Shown here one piece after another: positions 8,114 through 16,700 of a DNA stretch of 64,000 nucleotides. This DNA comes from Nocardia caishijiensis NBRC 108228. Its GTDB lineage: Bacteria; Actinomycetota; Actinomycetes; Mycobacteriales; Mycobacteriaceae. The notes beneath the pieces were generated by a model. The model did not search any database, was not told where the DNA came from, and saw nothing but the letters and a program-made list of their open reading frames with translations. Both the position numbers and the translations under genes were made by a program. Every line of letters starts with the position of its first letter. The stretch's first letter is position 1. Location: NCBI RefSeq assembly GCF_001612825.1, contig NZ_BDBE01000030.1, forward strand, positions 62,001-126,000, in the 5' to 3' direction.

Positions 8114-9619
8114 ATGCGCGACACCGCCGTCGCCGAGCCCGTGATCCGGCTCAGCCGGATCAGCAAGCATTACAACGGAACCTACGCGCTGCGTGACGTC
8201 GACTTCGAGGTCGCTCCGGGCGAGATCCACGCCCTGCTCGGTGAGAACGGCGCGGGCAAATCCACCCTCGTGAAGGTGATCTCGGGCGCGATCGAACACG
8301 ACGCGGGCACCCTGCTCGTCACCGGACGTATGCGCAACTTCAGCACCCCGAAGGAATCGGCCGAGGCCGGGGTCGCGATGGTGTACCAGGAAGGGTCGCT
8401 CGTCGAGTCGATGACCGTGGCGCAGAACCTGTTCCTCGGTGACGAGAAGGTCTTCAACAATCTCTCCCAGCTCAATGTGGTCGCGCGAGAACTGTTGGAG
8501 TCACACAATTTCCACATCCGGCCGGAGGTGCCCGCGGGCGCGCTCGGTATCGCCCAGAAGCAGATGGTGGAGATCGCCCGCGCGGTGCACCGCGACGCCA
8601 AGGTCGTCATCCTCGACGAACCGACCGCCTCGGTGACACCGGAGGAACGCCTGCAGCTGTTCCTGTCGATGCGCAGGCTCAAGAAACAGGGCATCGGGGT
8701 CGTGTTCATCACCCATATGCTCGACGAGGCACTGGAAGAGGCCGACCGCATCACGGTGTTGCGTGACGGCGAGGTGCAGGGCACGCTGGACAAACCGGCC
8801 TTCGACCGCGCCGAGGTGGTGCGGATGATGGTGGGGCGCAGCGTGGAATACCAACGGGTGCCACCGAATCGCGAACCCGACCCGGCACCGGTGCTGGAGG
8901 TCGAGGACATCACCCTCCTTCCGATCGTGCGCAACATGTCGTTCTCCGCGCATGCGGGGGAGATCGTCGGCATCTACGGGCTCGTCGGCGCCGGGCGCAG
9001 CGAAACCGCGATGATCGTCGCCGGGCTGACCAAACGGCGGCGTCTGCGCGGCGGCACCGTGCGGCTCGCGGGGCGCACGGTGCGTTTCCGGACACCGCGC
9101 CATGCCCGTCGAGCCGGCCTGGTCTACATCACCGAGGACCGTAAGGCCTCGGGCTTCCTCGGCCACTTCTCGATCGCCGACAACATCTACTTCGGGCACC
9201 TGTGCAGCGCGCCGCGCCTGCCATTGTTGGTGCGACCGGGGGAGCGTAAGAGCGTGGCCCAGCGCTTCGTCGAGCGCTTCCATGTGCGCACGTTGCGACC
9301 CGACCGGGCCAAGTTGGAGGAGCTCAGTGGCGGCAACCAGCAGAAGGTCGTGCTGGCCAAAGGCCTGACCCGTCAGCCACTGGTGGCGATCATCGACGAG
9401 CCGACCCGTGGTGTCGACCTCGGCACCATCACCGAGATCCACGCGATGATCCGCGCCCTGGCCGACGCCGGTGTGGCGGTGATCGTGATCTCGTCCTACC
9501 TGCCGGAGATCCGGGCGCTCTCGGACCGGATCCTGGTAGCCAAGCAGGGCAGTATCGTGGCCGAGTTCGATCCGGCCGAGGCCGACGACGCGAAGCTGAT
9601 GTTCGCGGCGGTGCACTGA
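8114..9619 (+). CDS. ABC importer ATPase with two nucleotide-binding domains (RbsA type)
   Basis: This 501-residue protein has tandem ABC domains, as is usual for sugar ATPases of the RbsA/MglA class. NBD1 has Walker A GENGAGKST and Walker B VVILDEPTAS, but its signature is degenerate (LGIAQKQMVEIAR). NBD2 has a degenerate Walker A (GLVGAGRSE), a good signature (ELSGGNQQKVVLAKGL) and Walker B VAIIDEPTRGVD. This split of intact and degenerate motifs is normal for the family. The ATG at 8114 has AAAGG upstream; a GTG at 8105 overlapping the previous stop is an alternative. It should power the transporter formed by the two permeases. A 16-bp palindrome follows its stop. Confidence 0.93.
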   Translation: MRDTAVAEPVIRLSRISKHYNGTYALRDVDFEVAPGEIHALLGENGAGKSTLVKVISGAIEHDAGTLLVTGRMRNFSTPKESAEAGVAMVYQEGSLVESMTVAQNLFLGDEKVFNNLSQLNVVARELLESHNFHIRPEVPAGALGIAQKQMVEIARAVHRDAKVVILDEPTASVTPEERLQLFLSMRRLKKQGIGVVFITHMLDEALEEADRITVLRDGEVQGTLDKPAFDRAEVVRMMVGRSVEYQRVPPNREPDPAPVLEVEDITLLPIVRNMSFSAHAGEIVGIYGLVGAGRSETAMIVAGLTKRRRLRGGTVRLAGRTVRFRTPRHARRAGLVYITEDRKASGFLGHFSIADNIYFGHLCSAPRLPLLVRPGERKSVAQRFVERFHVRTLRPDRAKLEELSGGNQQKVVLAKGLTRQPLVAIIDEPTRGVDLGTITEIHAMIRALADAGVAVIVISSYLPEIRALSDRILVAKQGSIVAEFDPAEADDAKLMFAAVH

Positions 9620-9621
9620 GG

Positions 9622-9637
9622 GGGAAGGATCCTTCCC
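9622..9637. repeat. Perfect 16-bp palindrome after the ABC ATPase gene
   Basis: GGGAAGGATCCTTCCC is its own reverse complement and begins two bases after the ATPase stop. It has no unpaired loop and no following T-run, so it is a poor rho-independent terminator; it may be an RNA-processing or protein-binding site. Confidence 0.5.
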
Positions 9638-9660
9638 AGGAACAGAGTCGTCCTGCCAGG

Positions 9661-9700
9661 GTCTTTCCGGATGACGAAGACTGATGTCATCCGGAAAGAC
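9661..9700. repeat. Perfect 15-bp inverted repeat around the hydrolase start
   Basis: Arms GTCTTTCCGGATGAC (9661-9675) and GTCATCCGGAAAGAC (9686-9700) are exact reverse complements around a 10-base spacer. The ATG at 9671, the first possible start of the downstream hydrolase, lies inside the left arm. The RNA hairpin would hide it, whereas the GTG at 9725 lies clear of the stem. An operator for a dimeric regulator is the other reading. Confidence 0.6.
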
Positions 9701-10630
9701 TCCCGACGAGCCGAGGACATCATCGTGCAGCACATCGACTTCCCGAACGCCACGGTCACCATGGCGGGCGATCTGTACCTGCCCGAGAACTTCTCCGCCG
9801 ACCAGTACTACCCGGCGATCGTGTGTGTTCACCCTGGTGGCGGAGTGAAGGAACAGACCGCGGGGCTGTATGCGGCCAAGCTCGCCGCCGAAGGCTTCGT
9901 CACCCTCGCCTTCGACGCCTCCCATCAGGGCGAGAGCGGCGGCATTCCGCGCCGACTGGAAGACCCCTTCGCCCGGGTCGAGGACATTCGCGCCGCCGTC
10001 GACTACGTATCGACCCTCGACTTCGTCGATGCGGCCCGCATCGGTGCGTTCGGTGTGTGCGCCGGCGGCGGTTACGCGATCGACGCCACCAAATCCGACC
10101 GCCGGATCAAGGCCGTCGGCGCGGTGAGCCCGGTCGACATCGGCGCCACCTTCCGGCGCGGCTGGGACGGCTCCTTGCCGCTCGAAGCGCAGATCGCCAC
10201 ACTGGACGCCGTCGCGGGTCAGCGCGCGATCGAAGCCGCTGGTGGCGAGATCGCCGAGATCACCTACGTGCCCGAAATCCTCGACGACACCACCCACGCC
10301 GACATGGTCGAAGCGCACGAGTACTACCGCACCCCGCGCGCACAGCACCCGAACTCCGAGAACCGGATGCTGTTCACCGCCAGTGTCACCCGGATCTTCG
10401 ACTACGACGCCTTCGCCGGTGCCGAGTTCCTGACCCAACCGATGTTGCTGGTCGCCGGGTCGACGGCCGGTTCGCTGTGGCAGGCGCAGGCCCTGCACAA
10501 GCGCCTGCCGGAGAACACCGACCTGGTGCTGGTCGAAGGAGCGGGTCACGTGGGGCTCTACGATCGGCCCGAGTACGTCGAGCAGGCCATGGCCGCCCTG
10601 TCTCCTTTCTTCACAGCCGAGTTGCTGTGA
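9671..10630 (+). CDS. Alpha/beta hydrolase (dienelactone hydrolase / acetyl-xylan-esterase-like)
   Basis: This alpha/beta hydrolase is 319 residues from the ATG at 9671. The fold is shown by YYPAIVCVHPGGGVKEQTAG, FDASHQGESGG and a nucleophile region GAFGVCAGGGYAI, where the canonical Ser of G-x-S-x-G is replaced by Cys, as in dienelactone hydrolases. A catalytic His is probable in GAGHVGLYDRPEYVEQAM near the C-terminus. The start is uncertain: the ATG sits in a perfect hairpin arm, whereas the GTG at 9725 is preceded by GAGG at good spacing and leaves 301 residues beginning at the first beta-strand. It is the last gene of the importer operon and so probably acts on the imported compound or on the propeller product. 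The exact ester or lactone substrate is unknown. Confidence 0.82.
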   Translation: MTKTDVIRKDSRRAEDIIVQHIDFPNATVTMAGDLYLPENFSADQYYPAIVCVHPGGGVKEQTAGLYAAKLAAEGFVTLAFDASHQGESGGIPRRLEDPFARVEDIRAAVDYVSTLDFVDAARIGAFGVCAGGGYAIDATKSDRRIKAVGAVSPVDIGATFRRGWDGSLPLEAQIATLDAVAGQRAIEAAGGEIAEITYVPEILDDTTHADMVEAHEYYRTPRAQHPNSENRMLFTASVTRIFDYDAFAGAEFLTQPMLLVAGSTAGSLWQAQALHKRLPENTDLVLVEGAGHVGLYDRPEYVEQAMAALSPFFTAELL

Positions 10631-10659
10631 ACTGACGCCGCCCTTCTCAAGACGTGATA

Positions 10660-10673
10660 TGTAATATATTATC
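10660..10673. promoter_or_regulatory. AT-rich palindrome site (upstream of cupin gene)
   Basis: TGTAATATATTATC matches the recurring palindrome at 11 of 14 positions and contains the perfect core TAATATATTA. It ends 49 bp before the cupin ATG. Confidence 0.55.
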
Positions 10674-10721
10674 CATCGCTGTGACAGGCGTCACGTTCAA
10701 TACTTCCGAAGGGTGGCATTC

Positions 10722-11249
10722 ATGGCAGGCGAACATCTCGACCGGACCGCGCGACGCGTAATCGCGGGCATCGACGCCGACGGTAGATCGACCATCGCCG
10801 TCGATGAGGACACTGCTACCCGCATCGCCCTGCCCGCGTTCACGGTGAACGATGTCTGGCGGGTCGACGCGTTGCCCGCCGCCATGGCGGACGGTGACAC
10901 GCTCGGTTCCGAGGTGGAACTGGATCCGCCCGCCGCCGGCGTGGTGGTGCGCCTGGCGACCTTCCCGCCCGACAGTGAGATCGATCCGGCTGTCTACGCG
11001 GAATCGATCGGTGACCTGCACGGCGAGGACGCCAAGGCCGATGATGACGCGATCGTCGGCCTGCATGCCACCGAGACCGTCGACATCGCCACCATCATCG
11101 ACGGCGAGATCTACGCGATCTACGAAACGGGGGAGACCCTGCTTCGCGCGGGCGACACCGTGATCAACCGCGGGATCAAGCACGCCTGGAGCAATCGGAC
11201 CGACAAGCCGGTGACCATGGTGGCGGTCATGCTGCCAGGTAAACGCTGA
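10722..11249 (+). CDS. Cupin-fold protein
   Basis: This 175-residue protein has a cupin barrel in its second half. TVDIATIIDGEIYAIYETGE followed by LLRAGDTVINRGIKHAWSNR corresponds to cupin motifs 1 and 2 (G-D-x-V-x-x-x-G-x-x-H-x-W). The glutamate and histidine metal ligands of motif 1 are only partly present, so a non-enzymatic or atypical metal site is possible. The N-terminal 80 residues have no family signature I recognise. The ATG at 10722 has GAAGGG eight bases upstream. It stands alone between the ABC operon and a terminator, behind an AT-rich palindrome, and is thus grouped with the putative regulon. Related proteins are often annotated as cupin-domain proteins in aromatic or polyketide pathways. 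Confidence 0.78.
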   Translation: MAGEHLDRTARRVIAGIDADGRSTIAVDEDTATRIALPAFTVNDVWRVDALPAAMADGDTLGSEVELDPPAAGVVVRLATFPPDSEIDPAVYAESIGDLHGEDAKADDDAIVGLHATETVDIATIIDGEIYAIYETGETLLRAGDTVINRGIKHAWSNRTDKPVTMVAVMLPGKR

Positions 11250-11268
11250 CGGCCGAACAGCGCCGGCC

Positions 11269-11310
11269 AAAGGCCTGGGAACCGCCGACGGGGCCCAGGC
11301 CTTTGTTGTG
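11269..11310 (+). terminator. Rho-independent terminator after the cupin gene
   Basis: Exact arms AAAGGCCTGGG and CCCAGGCCTTT close a 14-base loop and are followed by TGTTGTG, a weak T-rich tail. The hairpin starts 20 bases after the cupin stop. Confidence 0.75.
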
Positions 11311-11343
11311 TTCACGCATGGGCCGGTCGGCAAAAAATATTCC

Positions 11344-11372
11344 GGATCATATATTATGCGATATTGTGATCC
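11344..11372. promoter_or_regulatory. AT-rich palindrome inside a longer inverted repeat (upstream of MFS gene)
   Basis: GATCATATATTATG (11345-11358) matches the recurring palindrome at 12 of 14 positions. It lies within a larger symmetry, GGATCA-17 bases-TGATCC. The 14-mer ends 62 bp before the MFS start. Confidence 0.55.
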
Positions 11373-11419
11373 ACGTCGCACGGCGGTGTCGCTGTGGCAG
11401 AACGTCGAAGGAGTACGAA

Positions 11420-12775
11420 ATGGATGGTCGGGCCCCGCGCAAACGAAGTGGCCTTGTCGTGGTCATGCTCTGTTTTCTGACGATCGTGGCCGACGGCTAC
11501 GACCTCATCGTCTACGGCGCCACCGTGCCGAGCCTCCTGGACGAGCCGGGGTGGGGGATGTCGGCGAGCACCGCGGGCTTGATCGGCAGCTGGACCCTGG
11601 TCGGTCTGATGGTCGGCTTCCTGCTCGCCGGCCCGCTGGCCGACCGCATCGGACGCCGCAAGGTGATGATGGCCGGTGTCGTCTGGTTCTCCACCGGGTG
11701 CGCGATCTGCGCGGTCGCCACGTCGCCTGAATTTCTCGGCGCCGCACGGTTCTTCACCGGCATCGGCCTCGGCGGCGTCGTCCCGTCGGCGGTCGCCCTG
11801 ACGATGGAATTCGCGCCGCGCAATCGCAGGCAGATCTACAACGGCATGATGCTGACCGGTTACTCCTTCGGCGGCATCATCGCCGCCCTGGTCGCGATCG
11901 CCTTGCTTCCCGACAACAGCTGGCGCGTGCTCTACGGTGTGGGTGCGTTGTGCGTGATCGTGGTGCCCGCCATGTACTTCTGGTTGCCGGAATCGGTGAA
12001 CTCGCTGGTCGCCCGCGGGAAGGACGCCGAGGCGGCCGAGCTGGCCGAGGCCTACGGCCTCGACATCGCCGCGATTCGCGCCGAACAGCGAATCCAGGTC
12101 GACACCGCCGCGAGCACCGACAGCAGGAGCGGGCTGCGCATGCTCCTCACCCGCCGGTACCTGCCCTCGCTGCTGCTGTTCGTCCTGGTCTGCGTCTGCG
12201 CCCAGGTGATCACCTACGGTCTGAACACGTGGTTGCCGGTGCTGATGCGCGAAGCGGGGTACCCGCTCGGCTCCTCGCTGCAATTTCTGCTGGTCCTGCA
12301 GGTCGGCGCCATCATCGGCATGATCGGCGGTTCGATGCTCGCCGACCGGTACGGGTCACGGCGGATCCTGGTTCTGTTCTTCGTCATCGGCGCGGTGTCG
12401 CTGCTCGCGCTGAGCCGCAAACTGGACACCGCGGTGTTGATGGTCGCGGTAGCGGGTGCGGGGCTCGGGTCCATCGGCAGCAGCTCGCTGGCCTACGGTT
12501 ACGTCGCCGCCAAATACCCCGCCTCGTGCCGGGGTTCGGCTGTCGGCGCCAGTATGGGCCTCGGCCGCGTCGGTTCCATCCTCGGTCCGTCCATCGGTGG
12601 CTGGGTCGTCGGCTCCTCGCTGGGCAGCCACTGGAACTTCTACGCCTTCGCGATCCCCGCGCTGATCGCCGCCGTCATCGTGATCCTGATGCCCGCTTCG
12701 ACGGTCGACGACGAGGTCGCACAGGTACGGGCCCCTGAGTCGGACCCGGGCGGGGTCGTCGAGCCGGCCCGCTAG
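11420..12775 (+). CDS. MFS transporter, aromatic acid:H+ symporter (AAHS) type
   Basis: This 451-residue protein has about twelve hydrophobic segments. The TM1 signature VADGYDLIVYGATVPSLL is the D-G-x-D motif of the AAHS family (PcaK, BenK and relatives). The loop 2-3 motif is GPLADRIGRRKVMM and the loop 8-9 equivalent is GSMLADRYGSRRIL. The chosen ATG is preceded by GAAGGAG at ideal spacing, and the longer frame from 11303 would cover the AT-rich site. AAHS members import benzoate, 4-hydroxybenzoate, protocatechuate, vanillate and similar acids, so an aromatic or alicyclic acid is the likely cargo. It is monocistronic: the next gene is convergent. Confidence 0.88.
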   Translation: MDGRAPRKRSGLVVVMLCFLTIVADGYDLIVYGATVPSLLDEPGWGMSASTAGLIGSWTLVGLMVGFLLAGPLADRIGRRKVMMAGVVWFSTGCAICAVATSPEFLGAARFFTGIGLGGVVPSAVALTMEFAPRNRRQIYNGMMLTGYSFGGIIAALVAIALLPDNSWRVLYGVGALCVIVVPAMYFWLPESVNSLVARGKDAEAAELAEAYGLDIAAIRAEQRIQVDTAASTDSRSGLRMLLTRRYLPSLLLFVLVCVCAQVITYGLNTWLPVLMREAGYPLGSSLQFLLVLQVGAIIGMIGGSMLADRYGSRRILVLFFVIGAVSLLALSRKLDTAVLMVAVAGAGLGSIGSSSLAYGYVAAKYPASCRGSAVGASMGLGRVGSILGPSIGGWVVGSSLGSHWNFYAFAIPALIAAVIVILMPASTVDDEVAQVRAPESDPGGVVEPAR

Positions 12776-12799
12776 CTTCGGAGTTCTGTGTCGGGAAAG

Positions 12800-15700
12800 C
12801 TAAATCGTCATCGCGTCGGCGGGCAGGCGGGTCAAACCGAGCCGGGTGCACTGCCGTATCAACGGTGTGAGAGTGTGTTCGGCCTCGTCCCGGCGCCCGG
12901 CCCGCCGCAGCGTGGAACCGAGCAACAATCCGGCGCGCAACCTCGCCAGTGGGCGGCGGTTCGCGTGCATGCTCGCGAGGAGGAGTTCGGCTCGTGCCAG
13001 CGCGCGTTCGTGTTCGCCGGCTTCCGACAGCAATCGGATGGCGGAATCCTCGTCGAACTCGTCGATGGCGGCGACGATTCCGTCGTCGTGCCGGACCGTG
13101 CGTGGTGCCAGCAGGGCGTCGGTGATTCGCGGGTCCAGCTCGAAGCCCGCGCGGACCTGTTCGTTGTGGAGACGAGCGGTCAGCCGAGGCAGCTCGAGGC
13201 GCTCGGCGACCGACAGGCCTTCTGTCAGGAGTTCACGCGCGCCCTCGCGATCGCCGCGCAGAGACCGGGCCCGCGCTCCTGTTCCATAGGTGGCCAGCAT
13301 GAAGTCCACACCGCCGCCGCCTTCGGTCGACAGTTCCCTGCTCTTCGTGAGCAGATCCACGGCAGCGTCGAGATCGCCTGCCTCATAACGCAGTTCACCG
13401 AGTAGTGCCCCGGCCAGACGGGTGGCGTGTGCCGCCGGGCCCATTGTGGTCCGTGCGGTATCGAGTGCGACGGTGAACAGCTCCTCGGCGCCGGCGATGT
13501 CGAGCTGTTCGTGGGCGGCGAGACCGGCGAAGCAGCGACCGTAGACGGACAGGAAGGGGCCGGTCGCCTCGTGGTACGGCACCGCCCAGAGTTGCCGTCG
13601 CCGCGCCTCGTCGAAGTCGAAGCGATGGATCGCGGCGAAGGTGGCGATATTGGCGGCCACGCCCGGAATTCGGGGAGAGAAGTCATCGGGACGGGCCAGC
13701 GCCTGCCTGATCAGCCCGTCCAGTGCCGATACCCGGTCGGCGAACATCTCGCGGACACCGATCGCGACATCGGCCTCGGCCCGTAGATCGGCACGGTCGG
13801 CTTCGTCGACCCCGGCCAGGGACGCCTCGAAACTGTCCAGGCAGGCCTCGGCGGCCGCTGGCCTGCGTAGAACCAGGTTCACCCACACCCCGAACAGCTG
13901 GATCCGTGGTCTCGGGCGGCACACGCTCGCGGGAAGTTTGGCCAGAATCCCCTGCAGCGTCACCATTCTGGACCGTTCCAGCAGATAACCCGCGCCCTCC
14001 TCGACGAACTCGGCCGCGCGGCCGGGGTCTTCGGCGGCGAGTGCGTGTTCGACCGCATCGTTGAGCAGATGATGATGGGCGAACCACTGCGCGGCCCGCC
14101 GCCGCAACCCGGCGACCTGTCCCGGCCGGTTCTGGGCCAGCCTGCGGCACAGGTACCCGGCGAAGAGTTGGTGGTAGCGGTACCACTCGCTGCCGGGGGC
14201 GGTCGGCAGGAGGAACAGTCCCCGTTCGGCGAGGTCGGCGAGGACGTCGGCGGCATCGGCGCGGCCGGTCAACGCGGCCGCCAGACCGCCGCAGATCCGC
14301 TCGCAGATCGAGGTCGTCATGAGGAAGTCGAGCGTTTCCGGGTCGAGGGCATCGAGCACGTTCTCGGCCAGGAACGCACCGATGTCGGGATGGGTGGCGA
14401 GGCTGCCGAGTAGCCGTCCCGTGTCCTCGCCCGAACGCAACGACAGCACCGCGAGTTGCAACGCGGCGATCCACCCGTCGGTGGCCTGGGTCAGCGCCAG
14501 AACTTCTTCCGCGTCCAGGTGCACATCGTCGGCGTCATCGAGGAAGGTGCGGACTTCATCTGCGTCGAAACGCAAAGTGGCGGCGTCGATCTCGGTGAGC
14601 TCAGCGTGCATGCGCAACCGGCTGACCGGCAGGTTCGGGCGCGCGGTGGTGGTGACGACGAGCGGAAGATGATGGCAACCGTGCTCGAGCAGGAACCGGA
14701 CGGCCGCCACCGAGTCGGCGCCGGTGACCCGCTGCCAGTCGTCGAGGACCAGGGTGACCCGCTGGTCGCGGGTATGCAGACCGTCGACGAGCTCGGTGAG
14801 GACGGCACGGGCCGGATCGTCGGGGTCGGCCTCGAGCAGGCGATCGAGATCGTCGGCGAGGTCGGGAACCGCAGGACGGACAGCCTCGACGAGGTGGGCG
14901 AGAAACCAGGCGACGTTGTCGTCGTCCTCGTCGACGGTGAGCCAGGCGACGGCGGCGCCGTGTTCCACGAGCTCGTCGTGCCATTGTGCGGCGAGCGTGG
15001 TCTTCCCGAAACCGCTGGGTGCGTGAATGGTGGTGAGCCTGGTGCGTTCACACGCACGCAGCCGCTCGAGCAGCCGCTTACGGGCCAGCGTCGCACGCGC
15101 CGGTGTCGGCGGGCGGTACTTGGTGGCCGGAGTCGGTGGGGCAGTGGTTCGTTCCTTCGATCGCGGTGCCGGCCCCGCCACCCGTGGTGGCGGGCTCGGA
15201 ACCCGAAGTACATCAACGGGTGCGCCCGTAGCCCGTTGCGCCGCACACAGTTCCGCGCCGAAACCGGCGGCATCGGCGGGCCGGTCGGCTGGGTCGGGAG
15301 CCATCGCGTGCTCGATCACCGACCGGACCGCCGCAGGCACATCCCGGCCGGTGAGATCGGGGCTCGGTTGCCGGGAAATTCGCAGGAATTGGGACACGAC
15401 CTGCTCGCCTACGCGACGTTCGTAGGCGACATGCCCGGTGAGGGCGCAGAAGAGTGTGGCGCCGAGACTGTACACATCCGCGGCAGGGGTGGCCGCAGCG
15501 CCGCGCAGCACTTCGGGTGCGGCGAACGCGGGGGAGGCGCTCACCACACCCGTGGTGGTGTGGAATCCGCCCTTGACCCTGGCGATGCCGAAATCGGTGA
15601 GCTCCGGCTCGTTGTAGTCACTGATCAGAATGTTGGCCGGCTTCACATCGCGATGCAGGATGCCCGCCCTGTGCGCCGACTCCAGCGCACCAGCCATCTT

Positions 15701-16087
15701 CACACCGAGCCGCAGCGTCGCCGCCCAGTCGAGCGGACCGCCGGTGTGGATGCGTTGCTCGAGCGACCCACGCGCGTGATACGGCATCACCAGATAGGGG
15801 TGCCCGCGATGGGTCGTGCCCGCGTGGAAGACGGCGACGATGTTCGGATGGCCCGAGAGCCTGCCCATCGCCTGCTGCTCACGCACGAAACGCTGCAATC
15901 CCTCCGGGTCCAGCTCAGCGGTCAGTACCTTCACGGCGACAACCCGATCCAGATCCGGCTGGGCGCACCGGTACACGACTCCGAAGCCGCCGCGCCCGAT
16001 CTCCTCGGCGTCTTCGAAGCCCGCCGCGGCCAGCTCCGCGGGAATTCCCGAAGCGGAGCTGCGCTGCGTCGACTCGATGTCGGCCAT
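12800..16087 (-). CDS. pknK: PknK-type serine/threonine protein kinase with MalT-like STAND ATPase region
   Basis: This 1095-residue protein is close to the length of mycobacterial PknK. Residues about 25-285 are a Hanks-type kinase: GRGGFGVVY glycine loop, VAVKVL lysine, ILHRDVKPANILI catalytic loop, DFGIARV. A proline-rich linker leads to a MalT/STAND-type NTPase with P-loop HAPSGFGKTTLAAQW near residue 365, then long helical repeats. No membrane segment and no C-terminal LuxR HTH are visible, so it is a soluble signalling kinase. In mycobacteria PknK modulates growth and regulators such as VirS; the target here is unknown. It is the last gene of a minus-strand run with whiB upstream and converges with the MFS gene. 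Confidence 0.92.
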   Translation of the reverse strand: MADIESTQRSSASGIPAELAAAGFEDAEEIGRGGFGVVYRCAQPDLDRVVAVKVLTAELDPEGLQRFVREQQAMGRLSGHPNIVAVFHAGTTHRGHPYLVMPYHARGSLEQRIHTGGPLDWAATLRLGVKMAGALESAHRAGILHRDVKPANILISDYNEPELTDFGIARVKGGFHTTTGVVSASPAFAAPEVLRGAAATPAADVYSLGATLFCALTGHVAYERRVGEQVVSQFLRISRQPSPDLTGRDVPAAVRSVIEHAMAPDPADRPADAAGFGAELCAAQRATGAPVDVLRVPSPPPRVAGPAPRSKERTTAPPTPATKYRPPTPARATLARKRLLERLRACERTRLTTIHAPSGFGKTTLAAQWHDELVEHGAAVAWLTVDEDDDNVAWFLAHLVEAVRPAVPDLADDLDRLLEADPDDPARAVLTELVDGLHTRDQRVTLVLDDWQRVTGADSVAAVRFLLEHGCHHLPLVVTTTARPNLPVSRLRMHAELTEIDAATLRFDADEVRTFLDDADDVHLDAEEVLALTQATDGWIAALQLAVLSLRSGEDTGRLLGSLATHPDIGAFLAENVLDALDPETLDFLMTTSICERICGGLAAALTGRADAADVLADLAERGLFLLPTAPGSEWYRYHQLFAGYLCRRLAQNRPGQVAGLRRRAAQWFAHHHLLNDAVEHALAAEDPGRAAEFVEEGAGYLLERSRMVTLQGILAKLPASVCRPRPRIQLFGVWVNLVLRRPAAAEACLDSFEASLAGVDEADRADLRAEADVAIGVREMFADRVSALDGLIRQALARPDDFSPRIPGVAANIATFAAIHRFDFDEARRRQLWAVPYHEATGPFLSVYGRCFAGLAAHEQLDIAGAEELFTVALDTARTTMGPAAHATRLAGALLGELRYEAGDLDAAVDLLTKSRELSTEGGGGVDFMLATYGTGARARSLRGDREGARELLTEGLSVAERLELPRLTARLHNEQVRAGFELDPRITDALLAPRTVRHDDGIVAAIDEFDEDSAIRLLSEAGEHERALARAELLLASMHANRRPLARLRAGLLLGSTLRRAGRRDEAEHTLTPLIRQCTRLGLTRLPADAMTI

Positions 16088-16179
16088 CTCGGCTCGATTC
16101 GGTACTGCTCGGGTCGCGGTGCGGGGGTGCGCTCGCCTCTACCGAGAGTAGCCCTGTCGATGCCGGTGTTCGACCGGCA

Positions 16180-16470
16180 TCACACCCGTTTCGACCAGTA
16201 GTGCACCCAGCGGTACTTCGCTCGCTCTCTCGGCGTCATTCCGCCCCAGATGCCGTGCGGCTCGTTGGTGGTGACCGCGTGGTCCCGGCAATGGGTCAAC
16301 ACCGGGCATCCCGCGCAGACCTTCTTGGCGGCAAGCACCTTTCGCGATTCCTGGGCCGTGTCGTAGAAGTCGTTCACGTCGTAGGCGCGGCAGGTGGCAT
16401 ACATCTGCCAGTCCCACGCTTCCGCACGGGGCGGAGGAAGGCGCAAAGACTTCTCGCCCGCGGGCCTCAT
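16180..16470 (-). CDS. WhiB-family iron-sulfur transcriptional regulator
   Basis: This 96-residue protein has the four invariant cysteines at 27, 52, 55 and 61 (C-x24-C-x2-C-x5-C) that bind a [4Fe-4S] cluster, and the turn EPHGIWGG near residues 70-77. A basic C-terminal stretch (TPRERAKYRW) would contact DNA. It lacks the AT-hook of WhiB7, so no closer WhiB class is assigned. Its start overlaps the stop of the small upstream ORF by four bases (ATGA), and pknK follows 92 bp downstream on the same strand. A redox-sensing regulator beside a kinase suggests a shared signalling unit, though a direct link is inference. Confidence 0.93.
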   Translation of the reverse strand: MRPAGEKSLRLPPPRAEAWDWQMYATCRAYDVNDFYDTAQESRKVLAAKKVCAGCPVLTHCRDHAVTTNEPHGIWGGMTPRERAKYRWVHYWSKRV

Positions 16471-16676
16471 GCCGGTTCACCCACGGTGACGCTCAGCGCG
16501 CGCCGGTGAGCGGCCGCGGCGAGCTCACGTTCCCGCGCGCTGTCGGGTCCGCCGAGACCGGCCAGGTGGTCGTGCAACCGTGCCTTCGCCGCGTACCAGG
16601 CGGCCAGCGCTTGCGCATCCGCGCCGGGGGCGGGACGGGTCAGGCACAACGTGGTCATTTCGATCAGCACGTTCAT
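16467..16676 (-). CDS. Small hypothetical protein coupled to whiB
   Basis: This 69-residue ORF begins MNVLIEMTTLCLTRP after a good AAGGA ribosome site and ends in an ATGA overlap with whiB. The sequence is mostly helical and alanine-rich (AWYAAKARLHDHLAGLGG, RERELAAAAHRRAL). No family is recognised. Coding is supported by the ribosome site, the four-base overlap and actinobacterial codon bias; its main effect may be to couple whiB translation. Confidence 0.6.
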   Translation of the reverse strand: MNVLIEMTTLCLTRPAPGADAQALAAWYAAKARLHDHLAGLGGPDSARERELAAAAHRRALSVTVGEPA

Positions 16677-16700
16677 GATCGGTCCTTCGACTTGCCGGGA

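Noticed and set aside
8501..10549. 682-codon minus-strand open frame
   Set aside because: Antisense to the ABC ATPase and hydrolase, which have full family motifs; composition is typical of a reverse-frame shadow.
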